Both the position numbers and the translations under genes were made by a program. This document shows, in pieces, positions 48,671 to 57,094 of a DNA stretch of 64,000 nt (its first letter is position 1; every line of letters starts with the position of its first letter). Below the pieces are notes generated by a model. The model searched no databases. It was given only the letters and a program-made list of their open reading frames with translations, and was not told the origin of the DNA. The stretch spans positions 434,001 through 498,000 of the forward strand of contig NZ_FRAS01000001.1 in the NCBI RefSeq assembly GCF_900142395.1. The letters are read 5' to 3'. The stretch is from Hymenobacter psychrotolerans DSM 18569 (GTDB lineage Bacteria > Bacteroidota > Bacteroidia > Cytophagales > Hymenobacteraceae).

Positions 48671-49753
48671 ATGGCTGCACCCACCCTTACCGGACTCCGC
48701 GCCGGTGTCCTGCACAGCGACGAAGTTCAATCTCTTTTTCAGTATGCCAAGGCGCATTCTTTCGCGCTGCCGGCCGTGAACGTCACGGGAACGAACACGG
48801 TAAATGCCGTGCTCGAAACGGCGCACGAGGTGAATTCGCCGGTCATTATTCAGTTCTCGAACGGCGGTGCGCAGTTCTTCGCGGGCAAGTATCCCTCGAA
48901 CGACAACCAGCGCGCCAGCATTGCCGGCGCCATCTCCGGTGCCCAGCACGTGCACGCTATGGCCGAGCTCTACGATGTGCCGGTGATTCTGCACACCGAC
49001 CACGCCGCCAAGAAGCTGCTGCCCTGGATTGATGGCCTGCTGACGGCTGGTGAGAAGCATTTCGCGCAGTATGGCCAGCCGCTGTACAGCTCGCACATGC
49101 TCGACCTGTCGGAGGAGCCGATTGAGGAGAACATTGAGGTGTGCAAGCGCTACCTGGAGCGCATGGACAAGATTGGTATGACGCTGGAAATCGAGCTGGG
49201 CGTAACCGGCGGCGAGGAAGACGGCGTGGACAACTCCGATGTGGACAGCTCCAAGCTCTACACGCAGCCTTCAGAAGTGGCCTATGCCTATAAGGAGCTG
49301 AGCGCCGTAAGCCCCCGCTTTACGGTGGCCGCCGCTTTCGGCAACGTGCACGGCGTATACAAGCCCGGCAACGTGAAGCTGCAGCCCGTGATTCTGAAAA
49401 ACTCGCAGGAGTATGTGCAGGAGCACTTCGGCACCGGCCCGCAGCCCGTCGATTTCGTGTTCCATGGCGGCTCCGGCTCCAGCCAGGAAGAAATCCGGGA
49501 GGCTATCAGCTACGGCGCCATCAAGATGAACATTGATACGGACCTGCAGTGGGCTTTCTGGGAAGGCATCAAGAACAACTACGTGAAAAACGAGGCGTTC
49601 CTGCAGGGCCAGATCGGCAACCCCAACGGCCCCGACTCGCCCAACAAGAAGTACTACGACCCGCGCGTGTGGCTGCGTGAAGGCGAAAAGGCCTTTGTAG
49701 CCCGCCTGAAGCAGGCCTTCGACGACCTGAACGCCCTGAACCGCCGCCCCTAA
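48671..49753 (+). CDS. fbaA: Class II fructose-bisphosphate aldolase
   Basis: This 360-aa zinc enzyme splits fructose-1,6-bisphosphate in glycolysis and makes it in gluconeogenesis. It has IQFSNGGAQFFAGK, the zinc-site HTDHAAKKLLPW (about 113-124), ELGVTGGEEDGVDNSD, NVHGVYKPGNVKL and VFHGGSGSS with the K/zinc-ligand loop. Length matches the E. coli class IIA type. It is followed by a strong terminator. Confidence 0.95.
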   Translation: MAAPTLTGLRAGVLHSDEVQSLFQYAKAHSFALPAVNVTGTNTVNAVLETAHEVNSPVIIQFSNGGAQFFAGKYPSNDNQRASIAGAISGAQHVHAMAELYDVPVILHTDHAAKKLLPWIDGLLTAGEKHFAQYGQPLYSSHMLDLSEEPIEENIEVCKRYLERMDKIGMTLEIELGVTGGEEDGVDNSDVDSSKLYTQPSEVAYAYKELSAVSPRFTVAAAFGNVHGVYKPGNVKLQPVILKNSQEYVQEHFGTGPQPVDFVFHGGSGSSQEEIREAISYGAIKMNIDTDLQWAFWEGIKNNYVKNEAFLQGQIGNPNGPDSPNKKYYDPRVWLREGEKAFVARLKQAFDDLNALNRRP

Positions 49754-49774
49754 TTTCGGCAGCACCACGGCGCA

Positions 49775-49818
49775 AAGCGGCCCCGCTCGACGTAGTTGAG
49801 AGGGGCCGCTTCTTTTTT
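49775..49818 (+). terminator. fbaA terminator
   Basis: AAGCGGCCCC (49775-49784) pairs with GGGGCCGCTT (49802-49811) and is followed by CTTTTTT. The 200 bp beyond it hold only the tRNA-Pro promoter region. Confidence 0.8.
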
Positions 49819-49974
49819 AGCGGCTCCGCAGCAAATTTTTTTTTATGCCCACCCGGCCCGGACCTTTCACTTTAAGCCAAAGACAATGAGGCTGATTCGG
49901 CCGGCAGCGGCGGCAGACTACCGCTGCTGCAGATGGCTGCGGCGGTATCCGGGCAGAATTTTATCGGGCTGGTG

Positions 49975-50006
49975 TTGCGCAACTCTCAGATTCTACCTTA
50001 CCTTTG
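49975..50006 (+). promoter_or_regulatory. tRNA-Pro promoter, TTG-N21-TACCTTTG
   Basis: TTG (49975-49977) and TACCTTTG (49999-50006) are 21 bp apart and lie just before the first tRNA-Pro at 50021. Confidence 0.6.
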
Positions 50007-50020
50007 TGTCTCAATTCTCT

Positions 50021-50094
50021 CGGGGTGTAGCGTAGCCTGGTATCGCGCCAGCATGGGGTGCTGGAGGTCGTAGGTTCGAATCCTGCCACTCCGA
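50021..50094 (+). tRNA. tRNA-Pro (anticodon GGG)
   Basis: This 74-nt gene has acceptor CGGGGTG with CACTCCG (one G-U pair), D arm AGCCTGGTATCGCGC, anticodon stem CCAGC/GCTGG with loop ATGGGGT, anticodon GGG, and T arm GGTTCGAATCC. CCA is not encoded. Confidence 0.95.
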
Positions 50095-50113
50095 CTGAAG
50101 AGTTTCTTGCTCG

Positions 50114-50148
50114 AAAAGCCTCTGGGAACCCCACCCGGAGGCTTTTTT
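50114..50148 (+). terminator. Terminator after tRNA-Pro(GGG)
   Basis: AAAAGCCTC (50114-50122) pairs with GAGGCTTTT (50138-50146) and continues into a T run. Confidence 0.75.
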
Positions 50149-50201
50149 CGGCAAAATAATCTGAATTGCCCGGTGCACTAGGCCGCACCAACAGGGAAAT
50201 T

Positions 50202-50275
50202 CGGGGTGTAGCGCAGCCCGGTAGCGCGCGTCGTTCGGGACGACGAGGCCGTAGGTTCGAATCCTGCCACCCCGA
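50202..50275 (+). tRNA. tRNA-Pro (anticodon CGG)
   Basis: This 74-nt gene is highly similar to the GGG isoacceptor but has anticodon stem CGTCG/CGACG and loop TTCGGGA, giving anticodon CGG. Acceptor CGGGGTG pairs with CACCCCG. Confidence 0.95.
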
Positions 50276-50293
50276 CTTTATGCTAGGTTATCG

Positions 50294-50328
50294 AAAGCCC
50301 GTTGGACGCCCGTTCAGCGGGCTTTTTT
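50294..50328 (+). terminator. Terminator after tRNA-Pro(CGG)
   Basis: AAAGCCCG (50294-50301) pairs with CGGGCTTT (50318-50325) and is followed by TTT. Confidence 0.75.
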
Positions 50329-50409
50329 ATTTTCCAGCGCCTACAATTGCGTCTGATAGACGGCGTTAACTTGCCACTCTTATCCTTTCTCCCCTTCTAT
50401 CATTTCCAC

Positions 50410-51078
50410 ATGAAAACCTTTATCGGCTGCCTGGCCCTGAGCCTGGCAGCGGCCACCGGGGCGCAGGCCCAGATTGCCAAGGGCACGACCCTGCTCACCG
50501 GCAACATCGGCTACACCACCGAAACCAACAAGTCGGGCAGCTACGAAAGCAAGGCCAGTCGCTTTGAAGGCAACGTAGGCGCGGGCCATTTCCTGGCCGA
50601 CAACCTGATGCTGGGCCTGAACCTGGGCTACGTCACGAGCAGCGAGGACTATCCTGTCTACCGGCCCATCGACCCACTGGACCCGTACGTTGTGTACGGC
50701 GACTACACCACCAAAGAATTCAACATTGGGCCCATGCTGCGCTACTACAAGTTTGTGGGCGGCGACCAGGCGGCCTTCTTCGGGCAGCTGGGCGGTGGCT
50801 ACCGGAGTGCTCAGCAGCTTGCTGAGCCCAACTCTGCCCCCGGCTATAATTCGTATAAGCGGAAGCAGACAGGCTTCTACGGACAGTTGACACCGGGCTT
50901 CGTGTTCTTTCCAACCCCAAAATTCGGGTTGGAACTCTCCTTCCGCGGCATTTCCTACGAGAACCTGACAGGAAAGCAGGGTGCCTACCTGCCGGAAATC
51001 AAAACCAGCTCCCTGGACTTCGGTTTCGGCCTCAGTGACCTGCGCTTCGGTGCCTCCTTCTACCTGGGCCGTAACTAG
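50410..51078 (+). CDS. Outer-membrane beta-barrel protein, tandem paralogue 1
   Basis: This 222-aa protein has a signal peptide ending at AQA (about residue 20). Alternating aromatic/hydrophobic strands follow, such as LLTGNIGYTTETN, NLMLGLNLGYVTS and FGQLGGGYRS. It closes with LRFGASFYLGRN, a C-terminal strand with the aromatic pattern of outer-membrane beta-barrels. The start is the ATG at 50410, after the tRNA terminator. Function is unknown. Confidence 0.8.
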   Translation: MKTFIGCLALSLAAATGAQAQIAKGTTLLTGNIGYTTETNKSGSYESKASRFEGNVGAGHFLADNLMLGLNLGYVTSSEDYPVYRPIDPLDPYVVYGDYTTKEFNIGPMLRYYKFVGGDQAAFFGQLGGGYRSAQQLAEPNSAPGYNSYKRKQTGFYGQLTPGFVFFPTPKFGLELSFRGISYENLTGKQGAYLPEIKTSSLDFGFGLSDLRFGASFYLGRN

Positions 51079-51089
51079 CGCACTGCACC

Positions 51090-51788
51090 ATGAGAACGTA
51101 TCTTCTTGGGTTCCTGACTCTGGCTACGGCCGGGGCCGCACAGGCGCAGCTCTCCACGGGCACGGTGCTGCTAGGTGGTAGCCTCGGCTATCAGCAGCAG
51201 ACGTCTGAAGTGGAGGCCACTACTTATGTGCCTAAGTATGAAGAGCAGTGGCGCAAATTCAACATCAGCCCTACTGCCGGCTACTTTGTGGCTGAGAACC
51301 TAGTGGTGGTAGGAATAAGGGCGGACTGGCAGCAGGAAACCCGTAAATACCCTGTTGTCATTCCAGAGCTTATTACTCCGGGGCCGGGACCCGCAACAGC
51401 TACCGTGCTCTATGGCGAATATAGTTCGCGCCGTCTGCAGGTGGGGCCGTTTGCCCGTTACTACAAGTTCTTCGGCGAAAAAGCGGCTTTCTACGGCCAG
51501 GGCGGCGTGGGCTATTCGAGCACCAAAACCACGCAGCAGCAGCCGGCCAGTTTCAGCGATTCTGAGTTCAAGAGCTCCGGCTTCTACGGACAGCTGAGCC
51601 CGGGCTTCGTGTACTTCCCTACGCGCCTATTCGCGCTGGAAATAGGCCTTCGGGGCCTGTCTTATCAGCGCTCTACTTATGGCACCGACGACTACAACGG
51701 CGAGAAGCCCACTGCATCAGTGTTTGATGCAGGATTCCGGCTGCGCGACCTGCGCCTGGGGGCCTCGTTCTACCTGGGTCGTCAATAG
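51090..51788 (+). CDS. Outer-membrane beta-barrel protein, tandem paralogue 2
   Basis: This 232-aa protein is a paralogue of the gene 11 bp upstream. Shared features are the short signal peptide ending AQA, the LLGGSLGYQQQT strand, YYKFFGEKAAFYGQGGVGY, GFYGQLSPGFVYFPTRLFALEIGLRG and the end LRLGASFYLGRQ. The 11-bp gap suggests co-transcription. Function is unknown. Confidence 0.8.
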   Translation: MRTYLLGFLTLATAGAAQAQLSTGTVLLGGSLGYQQQTSEVEATTYVPKYEEQWRKFNISPTAGYFVAENLVVVGIRADWQQETRKYPVVIPELITPGPGPATATVLYGEYSSRRLQVGPFARYYKFFGEKAAFYGQGGVGYSSTKTTQQQPASFSDSEFKSSGFYGQLSPGFVYFPTRLFALEIGLRGLSYQRSTYGTDDYNGEKPTASVFDAGFRLRDLRLGASFYLGRQ

Positions 51789-51810
51789 GCTCTGCAAGTC
51801 ACTTTATGCT

Positions 51811-51850
51811 AAAAGGCCCGGCTGGAACCTCTTCCAGCCGGGCCTTTTAA
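51811..51850. terminator. Terminator after the beta-barrel pair
   Basis: A perfect 16-bp stem (51811-51826 with 51833-51848) has AAAA at one end and TTTT at the other, between convergent genes. Confidence 0.85.
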
Positions 51851-51871
51851 TGGCGGATATATCCGCTAAAC

Positions 51872-52396
51872 TTACTTTACTGCTGCCCACACTTCTACGG
51901 GGCCGGAAGTCGGGAAACGCTCCAGAAACACGTTTTGCAGCGTGAGCCCCTGCGTTTTGGCGGCGTCTTTCACGCCGGTGTACAGCTTGTCGGGCGCTAC
52001 GAGGTAGCTGGCCTCAATCTGGGCGTGCAGCACGCGCTGGCCGCCGGCAAAGGTGCGGTAGCGGTAGCCCTGCGGCAGCGCCTGCGACACAGTATCGTCT
52101 ACGATAAGGCCGACGAATACCTTGGCGGTTTCGCTGGCTTTGGCGGGGTCGTTGTAGAAGATGTTGCCGAACGTACCGCGCAGCTTGCCCGAGGTCCGGA
52201 TCTGGTAGGCTTCGCGGGTCAGGTCGCCGAAAGCTTCACTGTTGGCAGGCCCTTCGAAGTAGCGGCCCGCCACAAAGATGGGCTGCGCGGTAGTTTCGAG
52301 CTTGACTTCGGCCTTTTTGAAGCCGCCCAGGTAGTAATACGCAACGGCGACGGCCACAATCAGGAAAAGGGAGAGCAGCAGGAAAATTCGGTTCAT
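51872..52396 (-). CDS. Membrane-anchored GyrI-like/SOUL-like effector-binding protein
   Basis: This 174-aa protein starts at the ATG complementary to 52394-52396 (MNRIFLL). It has one N-terminal helix (about 3-22) and then a soluble domain with AQPIFVAGRYFEGPANSE, KVFVGLIVDD, YRYRTFAGGQRVLHAQIEASYLVAP and VFLERFPTSGPVEVWAAVK. The pattern resembles GyrI-like small-molecule-binding domains. The start follows the ABC exporter gene closely. Ligand is unknown. Confidence 0.65.
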   Translation of the reverse strand: MNRIFLLLSLFLIVAVAVAYYYLGGFKKAEVKLETTAQPIFVAGRYFEGPANSEAFGDLTREAYQIRTSGKLRGTFGNIFYNDPAKASETAKVFVGLIVDDTVSQALPQGYRYRTFAGGQRVLHAQIEASYLVAPDKLYTGVKDAAKTQGLTLQNVFLERFPTSGPVEVWAAVK

Positions 52397-52498
52397 GAGA
52401 AAAGGAATAGCGGCGCGGACCACTGCCCGGCGCAGAATGAAGGCAGATGCTGCCGCTGCAAAGCTACGGGGCAGCAGCCGTTCGAGCCACACGCAGGG

Positions 52499-54337
52499 TT
52501 AGCCGGCCAGCACGTCTTTGTACTGCATCTGGTAGAGCTGCTGGTAGAAGCCGCCCTGGCGCAGCAGCTCCTCGTGGCGGCCGGCTTCCTTGATTTCGCC
52601 GTGGTCCAGCACAATAATGCGGTCGGCTTTCTGGATGGTGCTGAGGCGGTGCGCAATAACGAGCGACGTGCGGCCCTGCATCAGCTTCTCAATGGCCTCC
52701 TGAATCAGCTCCTCGGTTTCGGAATCGACGGACGACGTGGCTTCATCCAGAATAATAATGGCCGGCTGGTACACCATGGCGCGCACGAAGCTGATAAGTT
52801 GGCGCTGCCCTACGGAAAGCGTGGCGCCGCGCTCCATCACGGGGTAGTCGAGGGCGCCGGGCAGCCGCTCGATGAAGCGCCGGGCGCCGACCAGGTCGGC
52901 GGCTTCCCAGATCTGGGCGTCGGTGATATCCTGGTGGCCGAGCGTGATATTGTCGCGGATGGTGCCCGCAAACAGGAACACGTCCTGTAGCACCACCCCG
53001 ATGTGGCGGCGCAGCACGCTCAGGTCGTACTCCGCCAGGTCGTGCCCGTCTACCCGGATATGGCCCTTGTTGATGTCGTAGAAGCGGCTGAGCAGGTTGA
53101 TGATGCTGGTTTTGCCGGCCCCGGTAGCGCCCACGAAAGCCACCGTCTGGCCGGGCTCCACCTTGAAGCTGATGTCGCGCAGCACCCATTCCTCATCGTT
53201 GTAGGCAAACCATACCTTCTGGAATTCCACTTCGCCGCGCAGCGTAGCCGGGGCCAGCGTGCCGTTGTTGGGCACGAACTCCTGGCTGTCGAGCAGCTTC
53301 AGCAGCCGCTCGGTGCTGACTAGGCCCAGCTGCAGCGTGTTGAACCGGTCGGCTATCTGGCGGATAGGGCGGAAGAACAGCGCGTTGTACATGATGAAGG
53401 CGATGAGCGCGCCTTTGGAGATGGTGCCCTCAATCTGGCCCTGCGCAGCGTACCACACCAGCAGCCCCACTCCTACCGCCGCCAGCACTTCGGCCACCGG
53501 AAAATAGACGCTGTAGTACAGCACCGAGCGAATGTTGGCGCGGGTATGCTCCTGATTCAGGGCCTGAAACTTGCGGTATTCGCGCTGCTCGTTGTTGAAA
53601 ATCTGCACCACGTTCATGCCCGTCAGGTGTTCCTGCACGAAGGCATTGAGGCCAGCCACCGCCGTGCGCACCTCCTGAAACGACTTCTTCACCTTCTCCT
53701 TGAACACGTAGGTGCTGAACAGCAGCGGCGGAATCACAGATAAGCTCACCAGCGTCAGGCGCCAGTCGATGTAGAACATGAAGGCCATGATGAAGACAAT
53801 CTGCAGAATGTCGCCAATCATAGCGGCCAGCCCCTCACTGAACACGTCCGACAGCGTTTCGACGTCGGAAATGTTGCGCGTCACGAGCACACCAATGGGT
53901 GTGCGGTCGAAGAACTTGAGGCGCAGGTTGAGGATGTGCTTGTAGAGGTCAGTGCGAATGTCGCGCACAATGTACTGACCCAGCCAGCCGCCGAAATACG
54001 TCTGCAGATAGCTCACGAAGGCATGCGCCACCAGCAGCACCAGCAGAATCCCGAAGCCCCGGTTCAGGCCCGCCCAGTCGTTCTGTTCAATCGTGACATC
54101 CACCATGCGCTGGATGAGGAAGGGCCGCAGCGTGCCCAGCACAGCCGTGGCCACGGTCAGGAACACCAGCAGGTAGAAGATGCGCCGGTAGGGCCGCACA
54201 TACACCATCAGCCGGCGCAGCACCTGCCAGTCGAAGATGTTGCCGGTTTTGGCAGGAGTAGCTGTGGTTGGATCCAAGGAGCAGAAGGAGTTGAAGCGTA
54301 GTAACCGGCAGTGGCAGCGGGAAGTTGCACGGCCCAC
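52499..54337 (-). CDS. ABC exporter, fused membrane and ATPase domains (second)
   Basis: This 612-aa half-transporter has six membrane segments (about 45-340). The ATPase domain has Walker A GATGAGKTS (about 400), GVVLQDVFLFAGTIRDNI, a signature LSVGQRQLISF in which Val replaces the first Gly of LSGGQ, Walker B IIILDEATSSVD and switch IAHRLST. It belongs to the MsbA/MdlB group. The first 20 or so codons from the ATG at 54337 are Cys/Arg-rich and unlike the family, so a TTG near 54276-54278 (before DPTTATP) is an alternative start. Confidence 0.88.
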   Translation of the reverse strand: MGRATSRCHCRLLRFNSFCSLDPTTATPAKTGNIFDWQVLRRLMVYVRPYRRIFYLLVFLTVATAVLGTLRPFLIQRMVDVTIEQNDWAGLNRGFGILLVLLVAHAFVSYLQTYFGGWLGQYIVRDIRTDLYKHILNLRLKFFDRTPIGVLVTRNISDVETLSDVFSEGLAAMIGDILQIVFIMAFMFYIDWRLTLVSLSVIPPLLFSTYVFKEKVKKSFQEVRTAVAGLNAFVQEHLTGMNVVQIFNNEQREYRKFQALNQEHTRANIRSVLYYSVYFPVAEVLAAVGVGLLVWYAAQGQIEGTISKGALIAFIMYNALFFRPIRQIADRFNTLQLGLVSTERLLKLLDSQEFVPNNGTLAPATLRGEVEFQKVWFAYNDEEWVLRDISFKVEPGQTVAFVGATGAGKTSIINLLSRFYDINKGHIRVDGHDLAEYDLSVLRRHIGVVLQDVFLFAGTIRDNITLGHQDITDAQIWEAADLVGARRFIERLPGALDYPVMERGATLSVGQRQLISFVRAMVYQPAIIILDEATSSVDSETEELIQEAIEKLMQGRTSLVIAHRLSTIQKADRIIVLDHGEIKEAGRHEELLRQGGFYQQLYQMQYKDVLAG

Positions 54338-54360
54338 CTGTCATGCGCGGCCTGCGTTTA

Positions 54361-55152
54361 CTATCGGCCTACAAAGTACGGCAAACCGGGTGGCACTAGT
54401 TCCGGCGGCACCACATCGGGCATGTATTCCACCCGGCTCAGGTAAAGGCCCTGGGCCGGAGCGGCGCCGCTGGCATCCACCCGGTTCTGGGCCCAGAGAA
54501 TCTGCTGAAACTGCGCCGGCGTGATTTTGCCGCGCCCCACACTCAGCAGCGTGCCCACCACCAGCCGCACCATGCCCCGCACAAACCGGTTGGCCCGAAT
54601 GCGGAACACTAGTCCGCCGGGCATCTGGTGCCAGCCCGCTTCATACACCACGCATACGTAGTGGTTTTCGCCGCCTTTCACCTTGGAAAACGCCGTGAAG
54701 TCGCGCGAGCCGAGCAGGTGGGCGGCGGCTTCGTTCATGGCGGCTACATTGGGGGCCAGGTCTACGTAGAGGGCGCGCCCCACGCTGAATGGGTCCGGCA
54801 CCTGGCGCACATAGTACTCGTAGGTGCGGGCGTCGGCGGAGAAGCGGGCGTGGGCCTGCGCGGGCACTGGGTGCAGCGCGTAGGCGGCAATATCGGGCGG
54901 CAGGGCGCGGTTGAGGCGGTAGAGCAGCGTTTTGCTATCCAGCGTAGCGGGCATTTCGGCCTCGAAGTGCGCTACCTGGTGGCTGGCGTGCACGCCCGTA
55001 TCGGTGCGGCCGCTGCCCAGGCAAAACACAGGCTGCCGCAGCACCTGCGAGAGGCAGCGGTCCAGTTCCTGCTGCACCGTGAGGGTGTTGGGCTGCACCT
55101 GCCAGCCGTGGTAGCGGGTGCCGTCGTAGGCCAGATGAAGGAAGTAGCGCAC
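54361..55152 (-). CDS. truA: tRNA pseudouridine synthase A
   Basis: TruA makes pseudouridine 38-40 in the tRNA anticodon arm. The 263-aa protein has YDGTRYHGWQVQPN (9-22) and the catalytic aspartate D51 in GSGRTDTGVHASHQVAHF, then RTYEYYV and RFVRGMVRLVVGTLLSVG. It is immediately upstream of the ABC exporter gene on the same strand, with 23 bp between the exporter start and the truA stop. Confidence 0.94.
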   Translation of the reverse strand: MRYFLHLAYDGTRYHGWQVQPNTLTVQQELDRCLSQVLRQPVFCLGSGRTDTGVHASHQVAHFEAEMPATLDSKTLLYRLNRALPPDIAAYALHPVPAQAHARFSADARTYEYYVRQVPDPFSVGRALYVDLAPNVAAMNEAAAHLLGSRDFTAFSKVKGGENHYVCVVYEAGWHQMPGGLVFRIRANRFVRGMVRLVVGTLLSVGRGKITPAQFQQILWAQNRVDASGAAPAQGLYLSRVEYMPDVVPPELVPPGLPYFVGR

Positions 55153-55156
55153 TTAC

Positions 55157-55190
55157 TTATCAGGTAATGAGGTGATGGAGTAATGAGGTA
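55157..55190. repeat. Short direct repeats of TAATGAGGT
   Basis: The truA 5' gap contains GTAATGAGGT twice with GATGGA between. It resembles one arm of the intercistronic repeats elsewhere in the window but has no facing arm. Confidence 0.4.
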
Positions 55191-55236
55191 ATCAGACGCC
55201 TTACGCAGACGTGGTGGCTTTAGCCTGCCCCGTTGT

Positions 55237-55773
55237 TCAGACGACCAGAGCGTAGAGCCTCGAATCGAGCATGCGGCCGTCTTTCACCACACTTTTGCGC
55301 AGAATGGCTTCCAGTTCGTAGCCCGCCTTTTCCAGCACCCGGCCCGAAGCCACGTTAGACTCGAACACCACCGCGTAGAGCCGGCACACGTCAAAATGCG
55401 CAAACACATACTCGGAAACTGCCTGCACGGCGGCCGTGGCCAGCCCGCGGCCCCAGTACGGCCGGGCCAGCCAGTAGCCGATTTCGGCAGAGCGGCGGCG
55501 CACGTCACTCTTGAAATGCACGCCGATGCTGCCTACTGCTTCGCCTTGCACCTCAAACGCCAGATGCAGGTCGCGGGAGCTATCTGCTACCATCGCCAGG
55601 TAATAGGCGGCGTCTTCGGCGGTATAAGGATGCGGAAACGTGTCGCGCAGGTTCTGCCAGACGCTTCGGTCGTTGGCGTGCCGGGCCAGTGCCGGGGCAT
55701 CAGTAGGCCGCCAGGGCCGCAATTGGGCCTTGGGCAGCGGCAGTTCCAGCGTGGGAGTCAGCAGGTTGGTCAT
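55237..55773 (-). CDS. GNAT N-acetyltransferase (RimJ/RimL-like)
   Basis: This 178-aa GNAT enzyme has LRPWRPTDAPALARHAND at the N-terminus, RRSAEIGYWLARPYWGRGLATAAVQAVSEYVF (acetyl-CoA-binding motif A, about 93-124, broken here) and SNVASGRVLEKAGYELEA, typical of ribosomal-protein N-acetyltransferase-type RimJ/RimL proteins. Substrate is unknown. Confidence 0.85.
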   Translation of the reverse strand: MTNLLTPTLELPLPKAQLRPWRPTDAPALARHANDRSVWQNLRDTFPHPYTAEDAAYYLAMVADSSRDLHLAFEVQGEAVGSIGVHFKSDVRRRSAEIGYWLARPYWGRGLATAAVQAVSEYVFAHFDVCRLYAVVFESNVASGRVLEKAGYELEAILRKSVVKDGRMLDSRLYALVV

Positions 55774-55801
55774 CTGCGCAAGTTAGCGCCGAATCCGGCG
55801 C

Positions 55802-57004
55802 CTACAGCCGCTCATAAATCACGGAGGCGCCCTGCCCCACCCCTACGCACATCGTCACGAGGCCGTAGCGCACATTTTCGCGGCGCTGCATTTCGTGAAG
55901 CAGCGTAGCCGTGATGCGCGAGCCAGCCGCGCCCAGCGGATGCCCGATGGCAATGGAGCCGCCGTTTACGTTCACGATTTCCGGGTTCAGATCTAGGTCG
56001 CGGATGCAGGCAATGCTCTGGGCCGCAAACGCTTCGTTCAGCTCAATCAGGCCGATATCCTGCAGGGTAAGGCCGGCGCGCTGCAGCACTTTCTGGGTAG
56101 CCGGTACCGGCCCCAGCCCCATGTACGCCGGATCGACGCCGGCCACCGCCGAGGCTACCACGCGGGCTATTGGCTTGAGGTTGAACCGTTTCAGGGCCTC
56201 CTCACTTACCACCAGCGCCCCGGCGGCTCCGTCGTTGATACCGGCTGAATTGCCCGCCGTTACGGTGCCATCCACGGGCTGGAAAGCCGGCCGGATGGTG
56301 GCCAGCTTTTCCATGCTGCTCAGGCGCGGCGGCTCATCGGTATCGAACAGGGCAGCGGCGCCTTTGGGGTTGGCCACGAACACCGGCGCTATTTCCTTGC
56401 GGAAACGTCCTTTTTCGGCGGCCCGGTAATATTTGCGCTGCGAGTTGAAGGCAAACTCGTCTTGCTCCGTGCGCGTGATGCCATACTTCCTGGCCACGTT
56501 TTCGGCCGTTTCGCCCATAGCAAACGGGTGGTGCATCTTGCTCAGCTTCGGGTTCACGAAGCGCCAGCCCAACGTAGTGTCGTGTGCCGTCAGCTCGCGG
56601 CCAAAGGCCGTTTCCGACTTGGCCATCACGAAGGGCGCGCGCGTCATGCTCTCGGCTCCGCCCGCCAGGTACACGTCGCCTTCCCCGGACTTGATGGCCC
56701 GGGCGGCATCCATGATGCTTTGCAGCCCGGAAGCGCACAGACGGTTGACGGTGGTACCGGGCACGGTGATGGGCAGACCGGCCAGCAGCGCCGCCATGCG
56801 GGCCACGTTGCGGTTGTCTTCGCCGGCCTGGTTGGCGGCTCCTATAATAACGTCTTCAACGGCATTGCGGTCCAGGGAAGGATTCCGACGCAACAGCTCG
56901 CGCAGGATGTGCGCAGCCAGATCATCGGGGCGGACGCTGCTCAGGGCACCCGCAAATCGGGCTATCGGAGTGCGGACGGCGTCAACTATGTAAGCAGTAA
57001 GCAT
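55802..57004 (-). CDS. Acetyl-CoA C-acyltransferase (thiolase)
   Basis: This 400-aa thiolase has the nucleophile C90 in NRLCASGLQSI, the middle GGAESMTRAPFVM segment, the histidine motif IGHPLGAAGSRI and the second cysteine in MCVGVGQGASVIYE. It cleaves or forms 3-oxoacyl-CoA. Overall sequence resembles PaaJ/PcaF-type 3-oxoadipyl-CoA thiolases as well as degradative thiolases, so the substrate is open. The start is the ATG complementary to 57002-57004 (MLTAYIV). It is divergent from the DUF4293 gene. Confidence 0.9.
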   Translation of the reverse strand: MLTAYIVDAVRTPIARFAGALSSVRPDDLAAHILRELLRRNPSLDRNAVEDVIIGAANQAGEDNRNVARMAALLAGLPITVPGTTVNRLCASGLQSIMDAARAIKSGEGDVYLAGGAESMTRAPFVMAKSETAFGRELTAHDTTLGWRFVNPKLSKMHHPFAMGETAENVARKYGITRTEQDEFAFNSQRKYYRAAEKGRFRKEIAPVFVANPKGAAALFDTDEPPRLSSMEKLATIRPAFQPVDGTVTAGNSAGINDGAAGALVVSEEALKRFNLKPIARVVASAVAGVDPAYMGLGPVPATQKVLQRAGLTLQDIGLIELNEAFAAQSIACIRDLDLNPEIVNVNGGSIAIGHPLGAAGSRITATLLHEMQRRENVRYGLVTMCVGVGQGASVIYERL

Positions 57005-57040
57005 TGGGGAGTGAATGCAGGTATTCCAGTCGTTGTTGGC

Positions 57041-57048
57041 TACTTTTG
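57041..57048 (+). promoter_or_regulatory. -7 box TACTTTTG upstream of the DUF4293 gene
   Basis: TACTTTTG lies 46 bp before the ATG at 57095, in the 90-bp divergent gap with the thiolase gene. Confidence 0.4.
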
Positions 57049-57094
57049 CCCGCTCGCTGGCGCGGCCGGCGGCCCAAACTGACAAAACACAAAG

